A stretch of DNA of 64,000 bases from Phycicoccus sp. HDW14 (GTDB lineage Bacteria; Actinomycetota; Actinomycetes; Actinomycetales; Dermatophilaceae). Made by a program: the position numbers and the translations under genes. The stretch lies in assembly GCF_011383005.1 (NCBI RefSeq), contig NZ_CP049935.1, positions 2,170,001 to 2,234,000 of the forward strand, read 5' to 3'. Positions 16,873 to 25,936 of the stretch are shown piece by piece. Every line of letters starts with the position of its first letter. Within the stretch, counting starts at the first letter, position 1. The notes beneath the pieces were generated by a model. It was not told the origin of the DNA, ran no database searches, and saw only the letters and a list, made by a program, of their open reading frames with translations.

Positions 16873-18053
16873 TCGGTGACCACTCCCTGGATGTAGTCGG
16901 CGGCGTGGCCGGCCCGCTCGCGCAGGTCGGCGAGGTCGTCGCCGGAGACGTTGACGTGCCCGATCTTGCGGCCGGGGCGCACGCCCTTGCCGTAGAGGTG
17001 GACCTTGACCTCGGGGTCGCGGGCCATGACGTGCCGGTAGGTGGGGTACAGCTCGGGGTAGTCGCCGCCGAGGACGTTGGCCATGACGGTCCACGGGGCC
17101 AGCGGGCGTGGCGAGCCCAGCGGCAGGTCGAGCACGGCCCGCAGGTGCTGCTCGAACTGGCCGGTGACGGCGCCGTCCATCGACCAGTGGCCGGAGTTGT
17201 GCGGGCGCATCGCGAGCTCGTTGACGACGAAGGCCGGCTCGCCGTCGGTGTCCTCGACCTCGAAGAGCTCGACGGCCAGCACCCCGGTGACCCCGAGCGC
17301 GCCGGCGACCCGCAGCCCCGCCTCGACGGCCCGCGCCGAGAGGTCGGGGTCGAGGTCGGGGGCCGGGGCGAGCACCTCGGTGCAGATGCCGTCGGTCTGC
17401 ACGGTCTCGACGACGGGCCACGCCGCGGCCTGCCCGGACGGGCTGCGCGCGAGCAGCACGGCGAGCTCGCGGCGGAAGGGGACCCGCTCCTCGAGGAGCA
17501 GCCCGGTGCCCGCGTGGGCGGCCCGCTCGAGCCAGTCGGTGAGCTCGGCCGCGGTGTCGACGACGCGCACGCCCTTGCCATCGTACCCGCCGCGCGGGGT
17601 CTTGGCGACGACCGGCCAGCCGACCGCGGCGCCGAAGGCCTCGACGTCGGCGAGGGTGTCGGCACGTGCCCAGCGGGGGCACGGCACGCCCAGCTCGCCC
17701 AACCGCTCGCGCATCGCGAGCTTGTCCTGGGCGAAGCGCAGCGCCTCGGGCGTGGGGTGGACGGGGACGCCGGTGGCGACGAGCTCGTCGAGGACCTCGG
17801 CGGGCACGTGCTCGTGGTCGAAGGTGACGACGTCGCACGCGGCGGCGAAGGCGAGGACGGCCTCGGCGTCGGTGTGCTCCCCCACCGGCGAGCTCGGCAC
17901 GACGAGGGCGGCGCTGGCGTCCGGGTCCTCGGCGAGCACGCTCAGCGTGAGGCCGAGCTCGGCGGCCGGGCCGGCGCACATCCGGGCGAGCTGGCCACCA
18001 CCGACGATGCCGATGACGGGGAAACCTCCGGGCGCACGGCGAGGGGTGGTCAC
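16869..18053 (-). CDS. purK: 5-(carboxyamino)imidazole ribonucleotide synthase
   Basis: ATP-grasp enzyme that carboxylates AIR with bicarbonate and ATP to give N5-CAIR, the substrate of PurE encoded just downstream. 394 residues from GTG at 18053. [12 protein letters not shown] is the N-terminal dinucleotide-like loop, TFDHEHVP and [12 protein letters not shown] lead into the ATP-grasp domain, with [36 protein letters not shown] and a C-terminal HLYGK...[15 protein letters not shown] hexamer 6 bases upstream suggests a leaderless start. Divergent from gtrA. Confidence 0.95.
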   Translation of the reverse strand: MTTPRRAPGGFPVIGIVGGGQLARMCAGPAAELGLTLSVLAEDPDASAALVVPSSPVGEHTDAEAVLAFAAACDVVTFDHEHVPAEVLDELVATGVPVHPTPEALRFAQDKLAMRERLGELGVPCPRWARADTLADVEAFGAAVGWPVVAKTPRGGYDGKGVRVVDTAAELTDWLERAAHAGTGLLLEERVPFRRELAVLLARSPSGQAAAWPVVETVQTDGICTEVLAPAPDLDPDLSARAVEAGLRVAGALGVTGVLAVELFEVEDTDGEPAFVVNELAMRPHNSGHWSMDGAVTGQFEQHLRAVLDLPLGSPRPLAPWTVMANVLGGDYPELYPTYRHVMARDPEVKVHLYGKGVRPGRKIGHVNVSGDDLADLRERAGHAADYIQGVVTE

Positions 18054-18059
18054 CGGGCG

Positions 18060-18065
18060 AGGATA
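18060..18065 (-). promoter_or_regulatory. -10 element of purK
   Basis: TATCCT on the minus strand, 6 bases before the purK GTG at 18053. Confidence 0.5.
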
Positions 18066-18083
18066 TCGACAGGCCCGCGCCGG

Positions 18084-18089
18084 TAGGCT
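18084..18089 (+). promoter_or_regulatory. -10 element of gtrA
   Basis: TAGGCT, 6 bases before the GTG at 18096. The same hexamer and spacing occur before ugd and the pccB-type gene. Confidence 0.5.
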
Positions 18090-18095
18090 GCATGG

Positions 18096-18572
18096 GTGAC
18101 CGCACAGGAGACCCCGACCCGGGGACCCGTGAGCCGCGCCCTCGACACCGTGCGCGGTGCGGTCGACGTCCTGTACCGCGAGGCCATCAAGTTCGGCGTC
18201 ATCGGGGCGATCGCGTTCGTCATCGACCTCGGCCTCGCGAACCTCCTGTGGCACGGCCCGCTCGCCGACAAGGTCACCACCGCCAAGATCGTCTCCGGCG
18301 CGGTCGCCACCCTCTTCGCGTGGGTCGGCAACCGGCAGTGGACCTTCCGGCACCGCCGCAGTCGGCCGGTGCACCACGAGGTCGGGCTGTTCTTCGGCGT
18401 CAACCTCGTCGCGCTGGGCATCTCGGCGGTCGCGCTCGCGGCGTCGCACTACGGCCTGGGCTTCACGAGCCGGCTCGCCGACAACATCGCCACCGTCGTC
18501 GGCATCGGCCTCGGCACGCTGTTCCGGTTCTGGGCCTACCGCCGCTGGGTCTTCTCCCACGAGCCCATCTGA
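18096..18572 (+). CDS. GtrA-family membrane protein
   Basis: 158 residues with four membrane segments (about residues 30-50, 63-83, 95-117, 125-147). GtrA-family proteins are thought to move polyprenyl-phosphate-linked sugars across the membrane or to support cell-surface glycosylation. Conserved features include [36 protein letters not shown] and the C-terminal [14 protein letters not shown]. It starts with GTG at 18096, with a TAGGCT element 6 bases upstream. In many actinobacteria gtrA lies next to purK/purE, as here. A role in wall-polymer sugar supply would match the first 6 kb but is inferred. Confidence 0.87.
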   Translation: MTAQETPTRGPVSRALDTVRGAVDVLYREAIKFGVIGAIAFVIDLGLANLLWHGPLADKVTTAKIVSGAVATLFAWVGNRQWTFRHRRSRPVHHEVGLFFGVNLVALGISAVALAASHYGLGFTSRLADNIATVVGIGLGTLFRFWAYRRWVFSHEPI

Positions 18573-18586
18573 GCCGTCGGGCTCAG
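18569..18586. terminator. Bidirectional hairpin between gtrA and the LysR gene
   Basis: CTGAGCC and GGCTCAG arms with a GTCG loop. The arms overlap the end of gtrA and the LysR stop. Confidence 0.5.
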
Positions 18587-19479
18587 GACAGGGAGAGCCG
18601 GCCGGAGGGGCCGCCGACCAGCGCGCGTGACGCCTCGACGACGGCCCGGACGAAGGCGGCGGTCGCGGGCGGGTCCGGGGGCTCGCCGTAGGTCGCGACG
18701 TGGACCCGGCGCCGCAAGTCCTCCAGCTCGGTCGTCTCGACCCCGGGCACCCGGTGCTGGGCGACGGAGAGCCCGGGCATCGTCGTGACCCCCAGGCCGG
18801 CCGCGACCATCGACTGCTGGACCACCGGGTCGTCGCTCGTGTACATGATCCGGGGCGTGAAACCTGCTGCCGCACAGGCGCTCACGAGCTCGCGGCGGCA
18901 GTTCTCGCAACCGGCGATCCACGGGGCGTCGGCGCTCTCCTCCAGGGTCCGACCACCCTCCGTGCTCAGCAGGTGCATCGAGTCGTCGAACAGGTGGGTG
19001 AAGCGCAGGCCGTCGGGGACCTCGTCGTCGTAGCGGAAGACCACGGCGACGTCGATGAGTCCCTCCCGGAGCTGCTGCAGGGCGAGGTCCGGGTGCAGGT
19101 CCTGGAGGGTGAGCTCGATGGCCGGGGCCGAGGTGCGCATGCTGCCGGCGGCCGTCGTCACCACGCTGCTCAGGGCGGACTGGAAGCCCGCCACCCGGAC
19201 CCGACCGCTGCGCAACCCGCCGAGCGCGGCGAGCTCGTCCTCGGCCGCCTCGACCCGGCCGAGGATCTCTGCCGCCCGGTGCGCCAGGAGCTCGCCGGCC
19301 GGGGTCAGCCGGATGCCCCGTCCCGCACGCTGCGTCAGGGGCAGCCCCACCTCGGCCTCGAGCCGGGACAGGTGGTGGCTGATCGACGGCTGCGCGTAGC
19401 CGAGCTCGCGCGCCGTGGCGGTGACCGAGCCGGTGCGCGCGAGCGTCGACAGGACCGTGAGGCGGAAGAGGTCCAACAC
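18583..19479 (-). CDS. LysR-family transcriptional regulator
   Basis: 298 residues. An N-terminal winged helix (VLDLFRLTVLSTLARTGSVTATARELGYAQPSISHHLSRLE, shown here as separate LysR hallmarks: TGSVTATA, AQPSISHHL, EAEVGLPL), then the effector-binding domain from about residue 90. GTG at 19479 is chosen as the usual LysR start and has a TATCTT hexamer 6 bases upstream. It faces the MFS gene across 75 bases that include the direct repeat ATCGAA-N3-ATCGAA (19482-19496), so it may control that transporter and itself. The inducer is unknown. Confidence 0.88.
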   Translation of the reverse strand: MLDLFRLTVLSTLARTGSVTATARELGYAQPSISHHLSRLEAEVGLPLTQRAGRGIRLTPAGELLAHRAAEILGRVEAAEDELAALGGLRSGRVRVAGFQSALSSVVTTAAGSMRTSAPAIELTLQDLHPDLALQQLREGLIDVAVVFRYDDEVPDGLRFTHLFDDSMHLLSTEGGRTLEESADAPWIAGCENCRRELVSACAAAGFTPRIMYTSDDPVVQQSMVAAGLGVTTMPGLSVAQHRVPGVETTELEDLRRRVHVATYGEPPDPPATAAFVRAVVEASRALVGGPSGRLSLS

Positions 19480-19485
19480 CCATCG

Positions 19486-19491
19486 AAGATA
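19486..19491 (-). promoter_or_regulatory. -10 element of the LysR gene
   Basis: TATCTT on the minus strand, 6 bases before the GTG at 19479, inside the ATCGAA direct repeat. Confidence 0.45.
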
Positions 19492-19554
19492 TCGAACATT
19501 CTGGGCAGGAATTGGCATTGGACGCATGAGTCCTTCCCGGTCGAGGGTGGAGCC

Positions 19555-20808
19555 ATGACCTCCGACGGCTACGCCCACCTCGTCCGGAACCGCGAGTTCC
19601 GGGCGCTGTGGGCCGGCAGCGCCCTGGGCGTCGCCGCCGCGACGGTGGCCGGCCTGGGGCTGGGGACCCTCGTCTACGCGCAGACCGGCTCCCCCCTGCT
19701 CGCCGCGGCGACGATGTTCGGGCCGTCGCTGGTGCAGCTGGCGGGGGCGAGCACCCTGATGTCCGCCGCCGACACCCTCCGCCCGCGGCACGCGCTGGTC
19801 GCGGTCTGCGCCGCGGGCGCGATCACGCTCGTCCTGCAGGCCGCCCTGCCGCTGGACCCCGGCGCCCGGTTGCCGGTCGCGCTCGCCGGAGCCTTCGTGG
19901 CCGCCCTCGGCAACGGGGTGCGGTGGGGACTGCTGGCGGAGGTGCTGCCCGGCGGCCAGTACGCGCTGGCCCGCTCGGCGATGAACGTCTCCGTCGGCGT
20001 CATGCAGGTCGTCGGCTTCGCGGTCGGCGGGTCGCTGCTGTTGCTCCTCGACACCGGGCAGGTGCTCTGGGTCGCCGCCGTTCTCGCCGCGCTCGCCGTG
20101 CCCGTGACCTGGTGTGGTCTCGGCGACCGCCCGGCCCGCCGCGCCGGGCGGACGGGGCTGCGCGAGACCTGGCACGGCAACCGCCTCCTGCTGGGCCTCC
20201 CGTCGACCCGGCCGCTGCTCGTCGCCCTGACCGTCCCCAACGGCCTGGTCGCAGGCTGCGAGGCGCTGTTCGTGCCCTACGCCGGCGACGCGGCCGCGGC
20301 GCTCTTCGTCGCGGGCGCCGCCGGCATGCTCGCCGGGGACGTGGCCGTCGGTCGGTTCCTGGACCGGGCCCGGCGGCGGGCCGCGGCGCGCTGGCTGCGC
20401 TGGTGGCTGGCGCTCCCGTTCCTCTTCTTCGCCCTCGGGCCGGGGGTCCCCCTCGCGGCCGTGCTGGCCGGCTGCGCCTGCCTCGGCTACGCCGCGACCC
20501 TCGCGCAGCAGGAGCTGCTCGTCGAGCTCACCCCGCCGCACCTCTCCGGGCAGGTCCTCGGCGCCGAGTCCGCCGCCCGTGCGACCTGCCAGGGGCTCGG
20601 CGCACTCGCGGCCGGGGCGGTCGCCGAGGTGGTCGCCCCCGGGCACACCATCGCCCTGCTCGCCGCCGTCTCGCTGATCGTGTCGGCGGCCCTCACGCCC
20701 GCACTCGTCCGGGCCACCGGACCACGGCCGCGCGGGGGCGGCCACCGGGGCGGACCCGTACCCGCCACCACCACAGCCATCACCACCACCACCACGAGGA
20801 GTGCCTGA
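19555..20808 (+). CDS. Major facilitator superfamily transporter
   Basis: 417 residues with about 12 hydrophobic segments. It starts MTSDGYAHLVRNREFRALWAGS, the common opening of the drug-efflux-like MFS branch, and LRPRHALVAVCAA marks the loop after segments 2-3. ATG at 19555 follows GGTGGAG. The C-terminal tail is Gly/Thr-rich (a CACCACC-rich DNA stretch read as threonines). Divergent from the LysR gene and followed 2 bases later by a small reductase-like gene, so it begins a four-gene rightward run. Substrate not predictable. Confidence 0.85.
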   Translation: MTSDGYAHLVRNREFRALWAGSALGVAAATVAGLGLGTLVYAQTGSPLLAAATMFGPSLVQLAGASTLMSAADTLRPRHALVAVCAAGAITLVLQAALPLDPGARLPVALAGAFVAALGNGVRWGLLAEVLPGGQYALARSAMNVSVGVMQVVGFAVGGSLLLLLDTGQVLWVAAVLAALAVPVTWCGLGDRPARRAGRTGLRETWHGNRLLLGLPSTRPLLVALTVPNGLVAGCEALFVPYAGDAAAALFVAGAAGMLAGDVAVGRFLDRARRRAAARWLRWWLALPFLFFALGPGVPLAAVLAGCACLGYAATLAQQELLVELTPPHLSGQVLGAESAARATCQGLGALAAGAVAEVVAPGHTIALLAAVSLIVSAALTPALVRATGPRPRGGGHRGGPVPATTTAITTTTTRSA

Positions 20809-20810
20809 CC

Positions 20811-21380
20811 ATGCGCAAGCTGATCGTCCAGCAGTGGGTGACCGCCGACGCCATCGCCGCCGAGGAGGACGGCGGACTCGGGTTCGTCTCCGGGGAACCG
20901 TTCTCCGAGGAGGACACCAGTGCGTTCAAGGCCGACCTGATGGGCTTCATCGACTCGGTCGACACGATGGTCCTGGGCGCCACCACCTACCGGCAGAACC
21001 GGGACTACTGGCCGCAGGCCGAGGACCAGGGCGAGTACGGGGAGAAGCTCAACCGCCTCGCCAAGGTCGTCGCCTCGTCCACGCTCGACGAGGCCCCCTG
21101 GGGCGACTTCCCCGCCGCCACCGTGACCCGGGACCCGGTCGAGACGATCCGTGGGCTCAAGGAGCAGCCCGGTCGCGACCTCTGGCTCTGGGGCAGCCTG
21201 ACCCTCCTGCGCACCCTGCAGGAGGCCGGCGTCGTCGACGAGTACCGGATGCTCCTCTGCCCCACGACCCGCGGCACCGGTCGACGCCTCTTCGAGGACC
21301 GCCAGGACCTCCGGCTGCTCGAGGCCACGGCCTACGACAACGGCGTCGCCCTCCTGCGCTACGGGGGCGGGGACCGGTGA
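20811..21380 (+). CDS. Dihydrofolate-reductase-like (RibD C-terminal domain) protein
   Basis: 189 residues with the fold of DHFR and of the RibD reductase domain: MRKLIVQQWVTADA start, a middle TMVLGATTYRQNRDYW, KVVASSTLDEAPWGDF, and GRDLWLWGSLTLLRTLQEAGVVDEYRMLLCP, the nucleotide-binding G-S-x-x-L and the Asp-Glu that shape the site. Such stand-alone proteins are common in actinobacteria and their substrates are mostly unknown. ATG at 20811 comes 2 bases after the MFS stop and after a GAGGAG ribosome binding site in the transporter's tail. Confidence 0.85.
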   Translation: MRKLIVQQWVTADAIAAEEDGGLGFVSGEPFSEEDTSAFKADLMGFIDSVDTMVLGATTYRQNRDYWPQAEDQGEYGEKLNRLAKVVASSTLDEAPWGDFPAATVTRDPVETIRGLKEQPGRDLWLWGSLTLLRTLQEAGVVDEYRMLLCPTTRGTGRRLFEDRQDLRLLEATAYDNGVALLRYGGGDR

Positions 21381-21423
21381 CGACCCTGCGACCCGCAGCC
21401 CACCGACCCGACAGGAGCGCACC

Positions 21424-21870
21424 ATGGCGGTAGCCGAGGACCTCGACCGCGCGACCGACTCGGCGTGGGACTTCGCCGCCGAGCAGACCCGGGCCTACCT
21501 GGCCTCGGCCGGAGCCGAGGGGCACGAGTCGGGCGGTGTGCGCATGCTCGTGCTCGCGACGACCGGCCGCCGGACCGGCACACCCCGCAGGACCGTCCTC
21601 ATCTACGGCACCTCGGGCGACGACCTCGTCCTCGTCGCCTCCAAGGGGGGCGAGGACCGGCACCCGGACTGGTTCCTCAACCTCGAGGCCGACCCGAGCG
21701 CCGGCGTCCAGGTCGGCCCCCGGCGGTTCACCGCGCGGGCCCGCGTCGCGAGCGAACCGCAGCGAGAACGCCTGTGGCCGATGATGGCTCGCATCTTCCC
21801 GTTGTACGACGACTACGCGCGGGCGACCGACCGCGTGATCCCCATCGTCCTGCTCACCGAGCAGAACTGA
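21424..21870 (+). CDS. Deazaflavin (F420)-dependent nitroreductase family protein
   Basis: 148-residue split-beta-barrel protein of the Ddn/DUF385 family, which uses F420H2. Signature blocks: RMLVLATTGRRTGTPRRTVLIY, LVLVASKGGEDRHPDWFLNLEADP and a C-terminal WPMMARIFPLYDDYARATDR. The substrate is unknown; relatives reduce quinones, nitro compounds or other enones. ATG at 21424 with AGGAG upstream. It lies 43 bases after the DHFR-like gene and 14 before the VOC gene, in a run of small redox or detoxification genes. Confidence 0.88.
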   Translation: MAVAEDLDRATDSAWDFAAEQTRAYLASAGAEGHESGGVRMLVLATTGRRTGTPRRTVLIYGTSGDDLVLVASKGGEDRHPDWFLNLEADPSAGVQVGPRRFTARARVASEPQRERLWPMMARIFPLYDDYARATDRVIPIVLLTEQN

Positions 21871-21884
21871 CCCAGGAGGCCCCC

Positions 21885-22322
21885 GTGCCCATCAGCCTCG
21901 ACAACGTCGCCATCGCCGTGCGCGACCTCGACGCGACCATCGCCTTCTTCACCGACCTCGGGCTGACCGTCCTCGGTCGGGACGAGGTGAGCGGCGACTG
22001 GACCGACACGGCCGTCGGCCTCGACGGCAACCACGCGAAGATCGCCATGCTGCAGACCCCCGACGGCCGTGGACGCCTCGAGCTCTTCGAGTACATCCAC
22101 CCGGACGCCGTGGAGACCCACCCCACGCGTCCCAACGACATCGGGATGCACCGCATCGCCTTCACGGTCGACGACATCGACGAGTCCCTCGAGATCGCCG
22201 CGCGACACGGCTGCCGTCCCCTGCGGGGCGTGGCCACCTACGGGGACGTGTACAGGCTGACCTACCTGCGCGGCCCGAGCGACATCCTCCTCATGCTCGC
22301 CCAGGACCTCACGAAGGGCTGA
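21885..22322 (+). CDS. VOC-superfamily (glyoxalase/dioxygenase-fold) protein
   Basis: 145 residues with two beta-alpha-beta-beta-beta modules. Module one begins SLDNVAIAVRDLDATIAFFTDLGL and module two contains DIGMHRIAFTVDDIDESLEIAARHGC. Metal-ligand candidates are the H/E at RLELFEYIHPD and H in MHRIAF. The domain is shared by glyoxalases, dioxygenases and resistance proteins, so a function cannot be given. GTG at 21885 follows CAGGAGG. Last gene of the MFS-led run; convergent with the histidine kinase. Confidence 0.85.
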   Translation: MPISLDNVAIAVRDLDATIAFFTDLGLTVLGRDEVSGDWTDTAVGLDGNHAKIAMLQTPDGRGRLELFEYIHPDAVETHPTRPNDIGMHRIAFTVDDIDESLEIAARHGCRPLRGVATYGDVYRLTYLRGPSDILLMLAQDLTKG

Positions 22323-22345
22323 CCGCCGCGGCCGAGGACGAGCCC

Positions 22346-23328
22346 TCAGCTCTGGCTGACCGAGAGGAACAGCGCGAAGACCGGCGGAGTGGCCCGGGCC
22401 AGCTCGAGCCGGCCCCCGCGGCCTCGGCGAGGTCGCGGGCCAGCGAGAGCCCGAGACCCGAGCCCGACGACGACACCGACCGCTCGAAGATGTGCGGCGC
22501 GAGGGTGGGCGAGACGCCGTCGCCCTCGTCGGTGACCTCGATGACGACCGACGGCCCGGCCCGGCGGGCGTTGACCTCGACCGTGCCCCGGCCGTAGGCC
22601 AGCGAGTTCTCGAGCAGGGTCGTGAGGATCTGGCCGAGCGCGACGGGGGTGGCCCGCACGACGAGCCCGCGCTCGCCGCTGACCTTGACGCTGCGCCGCG
22701 CCCCGGCGAAGGCGGGCTGCCACTCGCGCTGCAGCGAGGCGAGGACGGAGTCGAGGGAGACCGACGGGTTGGCCTCCGCGCCGTGCCGGGTGCGCGACAT
22801 CAGGTCGTCGACGACCTTGCTCAGCCGCTCGACCTGGCCGATGGCGATCGTCGACTCCTCGGCGACGACGGTGAGGTCGTCGGTGAGGTTGATCTCCTCG
22901 AGGCGCATGAGCAGGGCGGTGAGCGGCGTGCGCAGCTGGTGCGAGGCGTCGGCCGCGAAGTCCCGCTCGGACGCCAGCCGCTTGGCGCCCTGCTGTGCCC
23001 CGCGGATGAGCGCGGCGTCGAGGGTGTCGACCTCGTCGATGCCCGAGCCGAGCGGCACCGGCCGGTCGCCCTGGTTGAGCCGGTCGACGCGCTGGCGGAG
23101 GGTGCCGAGCAGCTCGGAGAGCCGGGCGGCGCTGCGGTCGGCGAACCAGACCGCACCGAGGCCGGCGACGCCGAGGGCCGCGAGCACCGCGATGCCCGGC
23201 ACGACCCACGTCTGCGGGTCGTCGGCCGAGGGGCGTGGCCCGAACCCGATGACGACGGCCGCCGTGGTCACGCTCAGGGCCGTGAGGACGGCCACACGCA
23301 GGGCGACCTCGAGGACGATGCGACGCAC
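22346..23328 (-). CDS. Two-component sensor histidine kinase, one frame break
   Basis: Membrane sensor with two N-terminal spans (about residues 10-30 and 43-63), HAMP-like linker, H box ADASHQLRTPL with the phosphorylated His at 130, and an ATPase domain with TTLLENSLAYG (N box), VTDEGDGV (G1) and GSGLGLSLARDLAEAAG (G2). The C-terminus leaves frame at the C run 22413-22417; one added base gives EAAGGRLELARATPPVFALFLSVS and a stop at 22346. Its start is 6 bases after the response-regulator stop, so the two form a pair. The short sensor loop gives no hint of the signal. Confidence 0.87.
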
Positions 23329-23334
23329 CGGGGC

Positions 23335-24015
23335 TCAGACTTCCGGGGCGTCGAAGCGGAACCCGAGGCCGCGGATCGTCGTGATGTAGCGCGGGTGCGC
23401 GGCGTCGTCGCCGAGCTTCCGGCGCAGGACCGAGATGTGCATGTCGAGGGTCTTGGTCGAGCCGTACCAGGCGCTGTCCCAGACGTCGCGCATCAGCTTC
23501 TCGCGGGAGACGACCTTGCCGGCGTTGGCCACGAGGACGCGGAGCAGCTCGAACTCCTTGCCGGTGAGCTGCACCTCCTCGCCGCGCAGGAAGACGCGGC
23601 GGCCGTCGGGGTCGATGTCGAGCAGCGGGTCCTCCTCGGACTCGCTCGCCTCGACGACGCCCCGCCGCAGCAGGGCCCGGGCCCGGGCCAGCAGCTCGGC
23701 GAGCCGGAACGGCTTGGTCACGTAGTCGTCGGCGCCGGCGTCGAGCCCCACGACGGTGTCGACCTCGTCGGCCCGGGCGGTGAGCACGAGGACGGGCACG
23801 GTGCTGCCCTCCTGGCGCAGCCGCCGGCAGACCTCGAGGCCGTCCATCTTCGGCAGGCCGAGGTCGAGGACGAGCAGGTCGGGCGAGCGCAGGGCGTGCT
23901 CGAGGGCGGACTCCCCGTCGGTGCACACCTCGACCTCGTAGCCCTCGCGGCGCAGGGCGCGGGCCAGCGGGTCGGAGATGGCGGGGTCGTCCTCGGCCAG
24001 CAGCACCTTCGTCAT
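23335..24015 (-). CDS. OmpR-family response regulator
   Basis: 226 residues. Receiver domain with acidic pair at 9-10, phospho-acceptor Asp51 in LVLDLGLPKMDG, Thr79 and Lys101 in VTKPF; then a winged-helix effector domain (about 130-224) with LTGKEFELLRVL and TLDMHISVLRRKLGDD, IRGLGFRF. Encoded directly upstream of its kinase. A TACGAT hexamer 6 bases before the ATG suggests the operon begins here as a leaderless transcript. Targets unknown. Confidence 0.92.
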   Translation of the reverse strand: MTKVLLAEDDPAISDPLARALRREGYEVEVCTDGESALEHALRSPDLLVLDLGLPKMDGLEVCRRLRQEGSTVPVLVLTARADEVDTVVGLDAGADDYVTKPFRLAELLARARALLRRGVVEASESEEDPLLDIDPDGRRVFLRGEEVQLTGKEFELLRVLVANAGKVVSREKLMRDVWDSAWYGSTKTLDMHISVLRRKLGDDAAHPRYITTIRGLGFRFDAPEV

Positions 24016-24021
24016 GCGGCG

Positions 24022-24027
24022 ATCGTA
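24022..24027 (-). promoter_or_regulatory. -10 element of the two-component operon
   Basis: TACGAT on the minus strand, 6 bases before the ATG at 24015. Confidence 0.45.
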
Positions 24028-24028
24028 G

Positions 24029-25132
24029 TCACGATGAGGCGTTCGGCACGGCGGGACGGCGTCCGAGGGGCGCGCGTCGCAGCTCGTGGAGGGTGACGAC
24101 GCCGATGCCGCGCAACATCCGTCGGCGGCGCTCGACGGCCGTGAACCCCGACACCGAGCCGAGCGCCCGGGCCATGTCCTCGTCGACGTAGACGGTGCCC
24201 GAGGGCGTGACCGCGGTGATCCGGCTCGCCTTGTTGACCGTGACGCCGAAGACGTCGCCGAGGCGCGAGACCACCCGGCCGTGCGCCAGCCCGACCCGCA
24301 CCGGCGGCAGCAGCTCGTCCTCGGCCATCGCGTCGACGAGGTCGAGGGCGATGGCGGAGGCGGCCGCGGCGTCGGTGTGGACGAAGAGCACCTCGTCGCC
24401 CACGGTCTTGATGACCCGTCCCCCGTGCTCGGCGACGACGTCGCTGGCCAGCAGCTCGAAGCGCTGGACGAGGCGGGCCAGCTGGCGCTCGCTCATCCGG
24501 CGCACGAACGAGGTGAAGGCCACGAGGTCGGCGAACCCGACGGCCCGCACGGGCGCCGAGGGGTCCGAACGCACGGCGGGGTCGGCATCGGCGAGCATGC
24601 GCTGGATGGCGTTGGTGAGGTGGCGGCGCCACACGTAGACGAGCAGCGGCTCGATCTCGTCGATGGTGCGGGCCAGGAGGTTGGCGGCGTCGGCGGCCAC
24701 GACCGGCTCCGGCACCGAGCGGGTGTCGCGGCCGTCGCGCTCGTCGTCGACGGTGTCGGGGGTCAGCGACTCCGCGACGAGCTGGGTCTGCCAGACGGCG
24801 AGCCGGTCGGCGGTGCGGGCGAAGGCCCGGGTCATCCCCAGCGCGAGCTCCTCGCTGACCCGCCCACCGCGCACCATCTCGGTGACCCGAGCCAGGGCCT
24901 CGAGGTCGGCGTCGGTGAACATCGCCTCGTCGTCCTCGACGACCTGGAAGCCCATGGCGTGCCAGAACCGGCGGGCCTCGGCGGGGTCGACACCGGCCTG
25001 CTCGCTGACCTCGGCGCGGGCCATCGACGCCGAGCGCCCGAGCAGTGCGCGCTCGACGCGTCCGGCGAGGTCGTCGGCGGCGGGTGCGGACGGCGGGAGG
25101 GCCTGCTCGCCCGGGGGCAGCTCGTCCGGCAT
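24029..25132 (-). CDS. Class III adenylate/guanylate cyclase
   Basis: Soluble 367-residue cyclase making cyclic nucleotide from a nucleoside triphosphate. Residues 20-160 are a helical N-terminal region like that of mycobacterial Rv2212-type cyclases. The catalytic domain (about 193-350) shows the metal-binding aspartates at 202 (GFADLVAFTSF) and 246 (KTVGDEVLFV), Lys243, and the transition-state Asn300 and Arg304 in FGVTVNKASRI. ATG at 25132 has GAGGAGG upstream. It lies 13 bases after birA and 13 before the response regulator promoter. Activator and downstream effector not visible. Confidence 0.88.
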   Translation of the reverse strand: MPDELPPGEQALPPSAPAADDLAGRVERALLGRSASMARAEVSEQAGVDPAEARRFWHAMGFQVVEDDEAMFTDADLEALARVTEMVRGGRVSEELALGMTRAFARTADRLAVWQTQLVAESLTPDTVDDERDGRDTRSVPEPVVAADAANLLARTIDEIEPLLVYVWRRHLTNAIQRMLADADPAVRSDPSAPVRAVGFADLVAFTSFVRRMSERQLARLVQRFELLASDVVAEHGGRVIKTVGDEVLFVHTDAAAASAIALDLVDAMAEDELLPPVRVGLAHGRVVSRLGDVFGVTVNKASRITAVTPSGTVYVDEDMARALGSVSGFTAVERRRRMLRGIGVVTLHELRRAPLGRRPAVPNASS

Positions 25133-25145
25133 CCCACCTCCTCGG

Positions 25146-25913
25146 TCAGCGCGACCGGACGTGGACGACGTCGCCGGCGGAGACGCTCGTGGTCCCGCCG
25201 TCGGTGCGCACGGTCAGTCTGCCCTCCGCGTCGACCCCTGTCGCCCTCCCCCGTCGGACGGTTCCGTCGGGCCCGTGGACCTCGACGTCGCGCCCCACCG
25301 TGGAGCAGGCGTCGCGGTAGGCGGCGACCGCCGGGCCGGCCGGGCCGGTGTCCTCCCGGAGCACGACGGCGAGGTGGTGCAAGTAGGACTTGAGGAGCGC
25401 GGCGCGGTCGACGTCCGGCACCCCGGCGGCCCGCAGCGAGGTGGCGGTGTCCAGGGGCAGGTCGGCGCGCTCGGTGTCGACGTTGACGCCCGTGCCGACG
25501 ACGACGCCCTCCGGGGTCCACTCGCAGAGCAGCCCGGCGAGCTTGCGGTCGCCGTCACCGGGCACGAGGAGGTCGTTGGGCCACTTGAGCGCGGTCGGGA
25601 CCCCGGCGACGTCGGCGACCGCCCGGTGCAGGGCCAGCCCGGCGAGCAGCGGCACCCATCCGGCTCCCGACGGCGGCACGGGCACGAGGACCGAGACGGC
25701 GATCGCGGTGCCGGGGGTCGTGGTCCACCGTCGGCCCAGCCGACCCCGGCCGGCCTCCTGGACGTCGGCGACGACGACCCGCCCGGGTCGGAGGTCGCGG
25801 CGCAGCTCGTCGTTGGTCGAGCCGAGCCGCTCGAACACCTCGACGGGCAGCCAGGGGTCGCCGGGTGTGACGGATACCGCGTCCAGAGGGGCCTTTCGGG
25901 GCTTTTCACTCAC
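25146..25913 (-). CDS. birA: Biotin--[acetyl-CoA-carboxylase] ligase
   Basis: Attaches biotin to the BCCP domain of acyl-CoA carboxylases through biotinyl-AMP. 255 residues, lacking the DNA-binding N-terminus of E. coli BirA, so catalytic only. The nucleotide/biotin loop GRGRLGRRW, catalytic KWPNDLLV, KLAGLLCEW and GTGVNVD are present; a small C-terminal SH3-like domain follows. GTG at 25913 has TAGCCT 7 bases upstream, overlapping the -10 element of the divergent carboxylase beta gene. Its likely target is the BCCP of the alpha subunit at 55.9 kb (Lys555). Confidence 0.93.
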   Translation of the reverse strand: MSEKPRKAPLDAVSVTPGDPWLPVEVFERLGSTNDELRRDLRPGRVVVADVQEAGRGRLGRRWTTTPGTAIAVSVLVPVPPSGAGWVPLLAGLALHRAVADVAGVPTALKWPNDLLVPGDGDRKLAGLLCEWTPEGVVVGTGVNVDTERADLPLDTATSLRAAGVPDVDRAALLKSYLHHLAVVLREDTGPAGPAVAAYRDACSTVGRDVEVHGPDGTVRRGRATGVDAEGRLTVRTDGGTTSVSAGDVVHVRSR

Positions 25914-25920
25914 GACGCCA

Positions 25921-25930
25921 AGGCTAGGCT
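25921..25930. promoter_or_regulatory. Overlapping divergent -10 elements of birA and the carboxylase beta gene
   Basis: AGGCTAGGCT contains TAGGCT on the plus strand (25925-25930, 6 bases before ATG 25937) and TAGCCT on the minus strand (25926-25921, 7 bases before GTG 25913). The two hexamers share two base pairs, and only 23 bases separate the start codons. Confidence 0.6.
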
Positions 25931-25936
25931 CGGAGC

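Noticed and set aside
20765..20796. A histidine-rich stretch at the end of the MFS gene (CATCACCACC runs).
   Set aside because: In the reading frame of the transporter these codons are Thr-rich; the His reading belongs to another frame.
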